In this document: positions 14,501-18,767 of the stretch, piece by piece
Position numbering within the stretch: the stretch's first letter is position 1
How the letters are laid out: each line of letters begins with the position of its first letter
Assembly: GCA_002329295.1 (NCBI GenBank)
Contig: DCTT01000011.1
Span: forward strand, 2,901 to 21,667
From: Eubacteriaceae bacterium UBA1433
Lineage (GTDB): Bacteria > Bacillota > Clostridia > Eubacteriales > UBA1433
Direction of reading: 5' to 3'
Length of the DNA: 18,767 bases
Notes under the pieces: model-generated
Database searches by the model: none
What the model saw: only the letters and a program-made list of their open reading frames with translations
Told to the model about the DNA's origin: nothing
Translations under genes and position numbers: made by a program

Positions 14501-17500
14501 GCCGGAAGTCCCGTGGCCGTTACTCCGGTCGCCTTTGTCAAAGCCGTTCCGTCGTATGTCTTGCTGTCAGATGGTGCAGTCAAGGTCACTGCCGCGTCGT
14601 TTGTTGTAACCGTCAACGTTCCAAGATTTTCCGTTATCGTATAGTCCGTAACTATTGCACTGCCCCAGGTAATACTATACGTGTTATCACTGCTACCTAC
14701 TTCGGTCTGACTGCCTGTCGTTACAAGGGTTACGCTCTCAGTTCCTACAAGACCTTCTATTTCTGCCGTTCCTTCCGTCAATGCTGTGCCGTCGTATGCT
14801 TTGCTTGCACTGCCCGTTTTGACCGTTACCTCTTTCGGATTTACCGTCAGCGTGCCGAGGCTTTCTTTTACCGTGTAGTTATCTTTTTTCGCACTGCCCC
14901 AGGTAATCTTGTATGTATTGATAGAGGTAGCTGCATGGGTCTGACTGCCTGTCGCTTCTACTGTCGCCGTCTCACCGTCTACAAACCCTGCTATGCTTGC
15001 CGTACCCTCCGTCAATGCTGTACCATCATATGTTTTGCTGTCACTGCCCGTTGTAACAGTCACCTCTTTCGGATTTACCGTCAGCGTTCCGGGAACTTTC
15101 GCTATACTCGTGAAGTTTGCCGTCTTGTCATTGCCTTGGGCATCCTTAATCACATATCCCTCATTAACTACGTTTGCACTTTCGCCCGCATCCGTCTGGC
15201 TGCCGCTTGCAGTTGCTACGACTGTGAATCCTGTTGGCAAGCCTTCCCAAGTCACGCCGTCTTCCTTCGTCAGTGCCGTTCCGTCATATGTCTTGCTATC
15301 GGACGGTGCAGTCAACGTAACCGTTGCAGTGTTTGTTGTCACTGTCAGTTTACCGAGGTTATTCGTTACTGTATAGTTCCCTTCTTTTGCACTGCCCCAG
15401 GTAATATCATACGTGTTATCACTGCTGCCTACCTCGGTCTGACTGCCGGTTGCCGTAAGCGTAACAGTCTCACCGTCTACAAGACCTTCTATTCCTACTG
15501 TCGCATTTGTCAATGCTGTGCCGTCGTATGCTTTGCTGTCACCGCCTGTTGTGATCGTCACTGCCTTCGCATTTACCGTCAGCGTGCCGTCAGCTTTCTT
15601 TATATTCGTAAAGTTTGCCGTCTTGTCATTGCCGTTTTTGTCCTTAATGATGTATCCGTCATCCACTACGTTTGCGCTGCTTCCAGCATCCGTCTGGCTG
15701 CCTGTTGCAGTTGCTGTAACTGTAAAGCCTTCCGGAAGCCCCGTAGCCGTTACTATGATTTTCTTCGTCAGCGCTGTTCCGTCATATGTTTTGCTGTCCG
15801 AAGGTGCAGTCAAGATAACTTCTGCATCGTTCTTTGTAACCGTCAACGTTCCAAGATTTTTATTTATCGTATAGTTCGTAACTATTGCGTTGTCCCAGGT
15901 AATATTATACGTGTTTTCGTTGCTACCTACTTCGGTCTGACTGCCTGTTGCCACAAGCGTTACGCTTTCAGTTCCTACAAGACCATCTATGCTTGCCGTT
16001 GCATTCGTCAGCGCCGTGCCGTCGTATGCTTTGCTTGCACCGCCTGTTGTGATCGTCACTGCCTTCGGATCTATCGTCAGCTTGCCGGGGGTCATGGTTA
16101 TTATATAATGATTTGTCACATCAACTCCGTTGCTGTCTTTAACCACGACTTCGCCGCTAAACTCTCCATAGTAGTCTCCAACATCTTTTCCGGTAGCTGC
16201 TGCATAACTTATCCCTTGGTAGCTGTGACCTTCAGCAAGACCGGTAACTTTGAAGTTGGGCAGACTCTGCTCACTTCCGTTATATATTTTGTTGTCGCTG
16301 TCACCTTTAAAGGTTAGAGGCGTTCGCTCCTTCCACTGAGCGTGTAAAGTCAAGCCTCCGGCAGGAACCAATGCCAGTTCAAAAGGCTTATATGACGTAC
16401 CTGATCCGTCTGCTTCTGTATTCCAACCGTCGAAAAAATAACCTGTTTTACTCAAATCAAAAGGAAACTTTACCCTTGCGTCGGCGCCAACCAAGTAATT
16501 TGCATCATCAGTCGGTACGGCTCCCGTACCGCCATTTGCATCATAGGTAACTTTCGCGGTTTGATTTTCATATACGGGATACAGTCTAAAATTCCCGGAT
16601 ATGGGTGTACCAAAATCAAACGGGACAAAACTGCCTATCTCATCCCAATACCAGCCGATAAATGTCCCTTGCTGCGGATGACCCGCAGGTGCAGAGATAG
16701 TGCTTAAAGGTGTTATGTTTTCTTCCGTATGGAAGATTCCTCCCGCAGGATTTGACGTGTTGTAGAATGTTACCGTGTATTTTTCAGGTGTCCATTTCGC
16801 ATAAAGAGATAAATTCTGCGCCGGCATTGTTTTGCCTGCCAAGGTATACGGAGTTCCTGCGCAAGCGGAATTATCATACCATCCTGCAAAATAGTATGTT
16901 ATGCCGTTCTGAACAAAGGTCGAACTCGCATTAAGACCGGTCGTGTCTTTGTCCGAAATATCCCCTTCATACGGAATATTAGGAACTACCAGTGCAGATT
17001 CGTCATTGTTTTTATTGAATGTCAGAGTATAGTTGTTTCTTGTATAATAAATTTTTGAAACTCGGTTCGGACGAAGTGTATCCCATTTACTCATAGGCGT
17101 TACGGTAAAGCCAGGGATATTGATTCCATCTTCAATAGAAAAACTAAGATTTCCGTATCCGCTGTAAAATGAATAAGGTGCTTTTATCTGTGTGTTTGTG
17201 TCCAATTCATAATAGCCTATGGTGTATTGATAAGCAGAACCCGAATATCTGCCGTGCACAGTCAGGTTTTCATTCGGCATAGTCGGTGCTTCCGAGTAAG
17301 CAGTATTTGAAGTCCTCGATATATACCAGGTATAATAGGGATATGCCGCTACGGCAGCATTATACTGCGCTGCCGTGGACTGCCCATACTTTAACTGTGT
17401 AGTGGAATATGTCTCCCAGCTTCCGTCTCTGTACTCAATCACAAATGTATGTATGTTTCTGTTGTAATGCACATTCACAACCGTATCGCCGTTTGCAGAA

Positions 17501-18192
17501 ATGGTTGTATCATCGGCATGGTCGAAGTGAAAACCGGTATATGACTTGGCATCATAGGTTGCAGTCTCTCCGGTCTTTCCTGTTTTCGTTACTATTTCTT
17601 CAAAAGTATAATTATTATCATTAGCATTTTCCTGCCAATAAACGACCTTGTATGATGTAGCGGTACTTGCTTCCCAAACTGCATGCAAAGTTATATTTTC
17701 TGTAACTTGATAAGATGGGGAAATTGCAGCTCCGCCATCGGTTAACGACCAGTGTTTGAAGACATAGCCTGCTCTCGTAGGCGAGGGAAGGGTTCCGATC
17801 GCATTTCCGCCTTCCACATATTTCGGGAGAACTGCGGATCCGCCATGTGAATGAAAAGTTACAGTCCATGCATCCTTCGTAACCACATACAGATTGGTAT
17901 CCTCATTTATCGGGGAACTGAAGTCAAATGCAGCCCCGTTTACTTCAAGAGACCAATGGCTGAATACTTTGCCCGATTCCGTAATATTCACCTGAACTCC
18001 ATCAGCATTAACGGTGGTTCCCTCTGGTACCAATTTTGTTTGAAGAGTCTGACCGTTATAAATGAAACTGACAGCGTATTCTACTGCCGGATCGCCCGCC
18101 AACACGGGTATATTGAATATCGATGTCAAGAAAATCATCAACACGATGATTGCGGTCAGTCTTGTTCGATGCGTCATATATGTTGTCCTCAT
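11581..18192 (-). CDS. Giant repeat-rich surface protein (InlB-B-like and MBG-like modules, C-terminal TM anchor)
   Basis: The 2203-residue product has a signal peptide (about 1-32, cleavage after PVLA). Residues 33-620 hold about eight InlB-B/Listeria-Bacteroides-like modules (VFKHWSLTDGG, YYFAGWYDNSACAG, FIGWYWDEIG, FFDGWNTEADGSGTSY). A divergent MBG-like module follows (620-709). Sixteen MBG-like modules (710-2029) come next, type A with KAYDGTALT and type B with KTYDGTALT, alternating A-B except for one A-A step. A Pro-rich linker (PNPTPPTTPDPTPGPSGPEE) precedes TM segments at about 2079-2103, 2135-2154 and 2166-2183, separated by charged stretches. There is no LPXTG; anchoring is by the membrane. 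The ATG at 18190-18192 has AGGAG 9 nt upstream; a second in-frame Met is at residue 6. An adhesin or surface-layer role is inference. Confidence 0.9.
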   Translation of the reverse strand: MRTTYMTHRTRLTAIIVLMIFLTSIFNIPVLAGDPAVEYAVSFIYNGQTLQTKLVPEGTTVNADGVQVNITESGKVFSHWSLEVNGAAFDFSSPINEDTNLYVVTKDAWTVTFHSHGGSAVLPKYVEGGNAIGTLPSPTRAGYVFKHWSLTDGGAAISPSYQVTENITLHAVWEASTATSYKVVYWQENANDNNYTFEEIVTKTGKTGETATYDAKSYTGFHFDHADDTTISANGDTVVNVHYNRNIHTFVIEYRDGSWETYSTTQLKYGQSTAAQYNAAVAAYPYYTWYISRTSNTAYSEAPTMPNENLTVHGRYSGSAYQYTIGYYELDTNTQIKAPYSFYSGYGNLSFSIEDGINIPGFTVTPMSKWDTLRPNRVSKIYYTRNNYTLTFNKNNDESALVVPNIPYEGDISDKDTTGLNASSTFVQNGITYYFAGWYDNSACAGTPYTLAGKTMPAQNLSLYAKWTPEKYTVTFYNTSNPAGGIFHTEENITPLSTISAPAGHPQQGTFIGWYWDEIGSFVPFDFGTPISGNFRLYPVYENQTAKVTYDANGGTGAVPTDDANYLVGADARVKFPFDLSKTGYFFDGWNTEADGSGTSYKPFELALVPAGGLTLHAQWKERTPLTFKGDSDNKIYNGSEQSLPNFKVTGLAEGHSYQGISYAAATGKDVGDYYGEFSGEVVVKDSNGVDVTNHYIITMTPGKLTIDPKAVTITTGGASKAYDGTALTNATASIDGLVGTESVTLVATGSQTEVGSNENTYNITWDNAIVTNYTINKNLGTLTVTKNDAEVILTAPSDSKTYDGTALTKKIIVTATGLPEGFTVTATATGSQTDAGSSANVVDDGYIIKDKNGNDKTANFTNIKKADGTLTVNAKAVTITTGGDSKAYDGTALTNATVGIEGLVDGETVTLTATGSQTEVGSSDNTYDITWGSAKEGNYTVTNNLGKLTVTTNTATVTLTAPSDSKTYDGTALTKEDGVTWEGLPTGFTVVATASGSQTDAGESANVVNEGYVIKDAQGNDKTANFTSIAKVPGTLTVNPKEVTVTTGSDSKTYDGTALTEGTASIAGFVDGETATVEATGSQTHAATSINTYKITWGSAKKDNYTVKESLGTLTVNPKEVTVKTGSASKAYDGTALTEGTAEIEGLVGTESVTLVTTGSQTEVGSSDNTYSITWGSAIVTDYTITENLGTLTVTTNDAAVTLTAPSDSKTYDGTALTKATGVTATGLPAGFTVEATASGSQTDAGSSDNVVDDGYVIKDANGNDKTANFTNITTANGTLTVNAKAVTITTGGDSKAYDGTALTNATVGIEGLIDGESVTLATTGSQTEVGSSDNTYSITWDNATATNYTVTNNLGKLTVTTNAATVTLTAPSASKTYDGTALTKTTGVTATGLPAGFTVTATASGSQTNAGSSANVVDNGYVIKDANGNDKTANFTNVTTANGTLTVNPKAVTITTGGDSKAYDGTPLTESTVNIEGLVDGESVTLATTGSQTEVGSSDNTYSITWDNATATNYTVTKNLGTLTVTTNNAAVTLTAPSDSKTYDGTALTKATGVTATGLPAGFTVEATATGSRTDAGSSANVVDNGYVIKDANGNDKTANFTNVTTANGTLTVNAKAVTIKTGSDSKAYDGTPLTESTVNIEGLVDGESVILATTGSQTEVGSSSNTYSITWDNAKATNYEVTDNLGTLKVTTNDAAVTLTAPSDSKTYDGTALTKTTGVTATGLPAGFTVEATATGSRTDAGSSANVVDNGYVIKDANGNDKTANFTNVTTANGTLTVDPKAVTIKTGSASKEYDGSALTKDEASIEGLVDGESVTLATTGSQTEVGSSDNTYSITWDNAKEANYTVTKENLGTLTVTTNATKITLTAPSDSKTYDGTALTKATGVTATGLPAGFTVTATASGSQTDVGNSANVVDNGYVIKDANGNDKTANFTNITTANGTLTVNPKAVTITTGSASKVYDGTALTNATVGIAGLVDGQSVTLVATGSQTRVGSSNNTYSITWDNATAANYKVIENLGKLTVRAGGGPNPTPPTTPDPTPGPSGPEEIIPEDGVVESITISERETPLSGGTTAAWALLNLLLTILTGIIMIALLIGYFTGRKREEEDRRTNRDRYRNQYEDESKLKRKGFLRLLSFIPLIVAVIVFILTEDMRNPMVFVDRWTIWMAVIAAVQVILALFCKKSYEEDEDNKEYWNLEKA
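12106..16065 (-). repeat. Intragenic tandem array of alternating MBG-like units (498-bp period)
   Basis: Nine A units of 79-80 residues (core TGSQTEVGSSDNTYSITW) and seven B units of 87 residues (core YVIKDANGNDKTANFTN) alternate; A+B gives 166 residues or 498 bp, confirmed by 12851 versus 13349 for the same B position. The order in the protein is A1 B1 A2 B2 A3 A4 B3 A5 B4 A6 B5 A7 B6 A8 B7 A9. Units nearest the N-terminus are the most diverged, and those in the middle to C-terminal part are nearly identical in DNA. A divergent first copy precedes A1. Confidence 0.9.
12851..13850 (-). repeat. Recent tandem duplication of one A-B pair (A6-B5 and A7-B6)
   Basis: These two consecutive 498-bp segments share features found nowhere else in the array: TPLTESTVNIEGL in the A unit and GSRTDAG in place of GSQTDAG in the B unit. 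The B parts contain an uninterrupted identical block of roughly 125 bp (from about 12900 and 13398). This marks a recent duplication or gene conversion. Confidence 0.75.
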
Positions 18193-18200
18193 AACTACTA

Positions 18201-18210
18201 TCTCCTCTCT
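18201..18210 (-). promoter_or_regulatory. Ribosome binding site of the giant surface-protein gene
   Basis: Read on the minus strand, AGAGAGGAGA lies 8-9 nt before the ATG at 18190-18192. This supports the first ATG over the in-frame ATG five codons later. Confidence 0.75.
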
Positions 18211-18290
18211 GAACGATTTTTTTGTACTCGCTTATTTATTCTCAAAGTGACAAAAGTCGTCGCTTTTAATGTCATATTACGATTTCTGTA

Positions 18291-18328
18291 CCTATATAAT
18301 AAATAACCGTGGTTACATAGAGGTTACA
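18291..18328 (-). promoter_or_regulatory. Probable activator-dependent promoter with 11-bp direct repeat
   Basis: GGTTACA occurs at 18311-18317 and 18322-18328, a 7-mer direct repeat with a 4-bp spacer and 11-bp period (TGTAACC on the coding strand). Nine bases further downstream on the minus strand is a -10-like TATTAT (plus 18296-18301), with TATAGG overlapping. No good -35 exists; the repeat lies where a -35 would be. This is the layout of promoters activated by OmpR/PhoB-family response regulators. The transcript would have a leader of about 90-100 nt. Confidence 0.5.
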
Positions 18329-18656
18329 AATCACATTTTTAAACAAAAAATTTAAAAAAAAGGAAAAAAATCCTGCAAAATCATGAAAAAATGACAAGTG
18401 AATGCATTTTCTGCAACGAATAGATGACTAACCGTATGATCGATAGAATGTGATATATTATAAGCTCTTATGATGCTCAAACAAATGAAATAAAACTCTC
18501 TTGTTTTTGTGTCTGCCGCTTTCTCCATGATATTCAATAATGAAAAAATACTGTACCGTATTTTTCCTGACAAAACTTGAATTTTTGATTTTCGTTAAGA
18601 TTTTTCTATGTTTTTCTCCGAAATTTCCCCTGCCACGACAAAGTCAGTATAAAACT
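18329..18656. other. AT-rich intergenic region without a supported gene
   Basis: Between the divergent surface-protein and rubrerythrin-like promoters there is an AT-rich stretch. A 73-codon minus frame (18352-18573) has no ribosome binding site and no recognisable product. No strong hairpin, repeat or RNA gene was found. Confidence 0.6.
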
Positions 18657-18684
18657 TTGATAATTGCACCAAATGTGTTATACT
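18657..18684 (+). promoter_or_regulatory. Promoter of the rubrerythrin-like gene
   Basis: TTGATA (18657-18662), a 16-bp spacer and TATACT (18679-18684) match the sigma-A consensus well (5 of 6 each). The start codon follows 35 nt after the -10, giving a short leader. No obvious PerR-type operator palindrome was recognised. Confidence 0.75.
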
Positions 18685-18719
18685 ATATATGTATATAATA
18701 TGAAAAAAGGAGAGAAAGT

Positions 18720-18767
18720 ATGAAATTAAAAGGCAGTCAAACAGCGAAAAATTTAATGCAATCTTTT
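18720..18767 (+). CDS. Rubrerythrin-like protein, N-terminal fragment (continues beyond the window)
   Basis: Only 16 codons are visible: MKLKGSQTAKNLMQSF. This matches the start of clostridial rubrerythrins (M-x-L-K-G-[ST]-x-T-x-x-N-L-x-x-[AS]-F, normally followed by AGESQARNRY), non-heme diiron proteins that reduce hydrogen peroxide in anaerobes. AAAAGGAGAG lies 5 nt before the ATG, and a consensus promoter is just upstream. The call rests on few residues, and none of the iron ligands is in the window. Confidence 0.7.
   Translation, partial: MKLKGSQTAKNLMQSF

Noticed and set aside
12106..16065. Regular repeats considered as a CRISPR array
   Set aside because: The period is 498 bp, the whole unit is repeated, and it lies within one open reading frame. 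There are no short repeats with unique spacers.
14935..16317. 460-codon plus-strand frame antisense to the surface-protein repeats
   Set aside because: It exists because the periodic codon pattern of the repeat units avoids stops on the opposite strand. Its Cys/Arg/Tyr-rich repetitive product mirrors the repeat period and has no ribosome binding site.
18352..18573. 73-codon minus-strand frame between the surface-protein and rubrerythrin-like genes
   Set aside because: No ribosome binding site or promoter fits it, and the Phe/His/Ile-rich product looks like translated AT-rich noncoding DNA.

Overview
The window looks like chromosomal DNA of an anaerobic, Gram-positive-type bacterium of the Bacillota (class Clostridia). 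The evidence is the Clostridia-like ribosomal protein sequences, strong AGGAGG-type ribosome binding sites, GTG/TTG starts, a rubrerythrin-like gene start at the right edge, and InlB-B/MBG-type surface repeats. No species can be named from the sequence alone.

Left part (1-4700, minus strand): the promoter-proximal half of the S10 ribosomal protein operon in canonical order, rpsJ-rplC-rplD-rplW-rplB-rpsS-rplV-rpsC-rplP, with rplP cut by the window edge. A good sigma-A-type promoter lies at 4656-4684. The roughly 190-nt rpsJ leader contains several nested and partly competing inverted repeats. No tuf or str-operon gene lies directly upstream of rpsJ.

Spacer (4685-5337): about 650 bp with no convincing gene. 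It holds direct and inverted repeats: alternative GGATTC/GAATCC hairpins, an 11-bp tandem repeat that contains TTAACA boxes at 11-bp spacing, and a GACAAAT dyad.

Middle (5338-11564, plus strand): one tightly packed operon that encodes a reduced type IV pilus-like machine. In order it has a SARP/BTAD-type regulator with a degenerate GGDEF-like C-terminus, a transglutaminase-like lipoprotein with an intact Cys-His-Asp triad, a PilC/GspF-like inner-membrane platform protein, four small single-TM pilin-like or assembly proteins (the first with a segment also found in pilin-like proteins, the second DUF4860-like), and a PilT-type retraction ATPase. Most junctions are ATGA overlaps or gaps below 25 bp. 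No extension ATPase (PilB), prepilin peptidase, secretin or classical major pilin is present here, and none of the four small proteins has a canonical prepilin cleavage site. A perfect 32-bp palindromic terminator separates this operon from the next, convergent gene.

Right part (11581-18192, minus strand): one 2203-codon gene for a giant secreted surface protein. It has a signal peptide, about eight InlB-B-like (Listeria-Bacteroides-type) modules, then 16 MBG-like modules of two alternating types (79 and 87 residues; DNA period 498 bp), a Pro-rich spacer, and a C-terminus with three TM segments instead of an LPXTG sorting signal. Its promoter region carries a GGTTACA direct repeat with 11-bp period, as expected for an OmpR/PhoB-family activator. 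The window ends with the first 16 codons of a plus-strand rubrerythrin-like gene behind a good promoter and ribosome binding site.

The most interesting part is the pilus-like operon together with the convergent giant surface protein: a compact envelope and surface locus whose regulator, cross-linking-type enzyme and unprocessed pilin-like subunits are not explained by the standard type IV pilus model.
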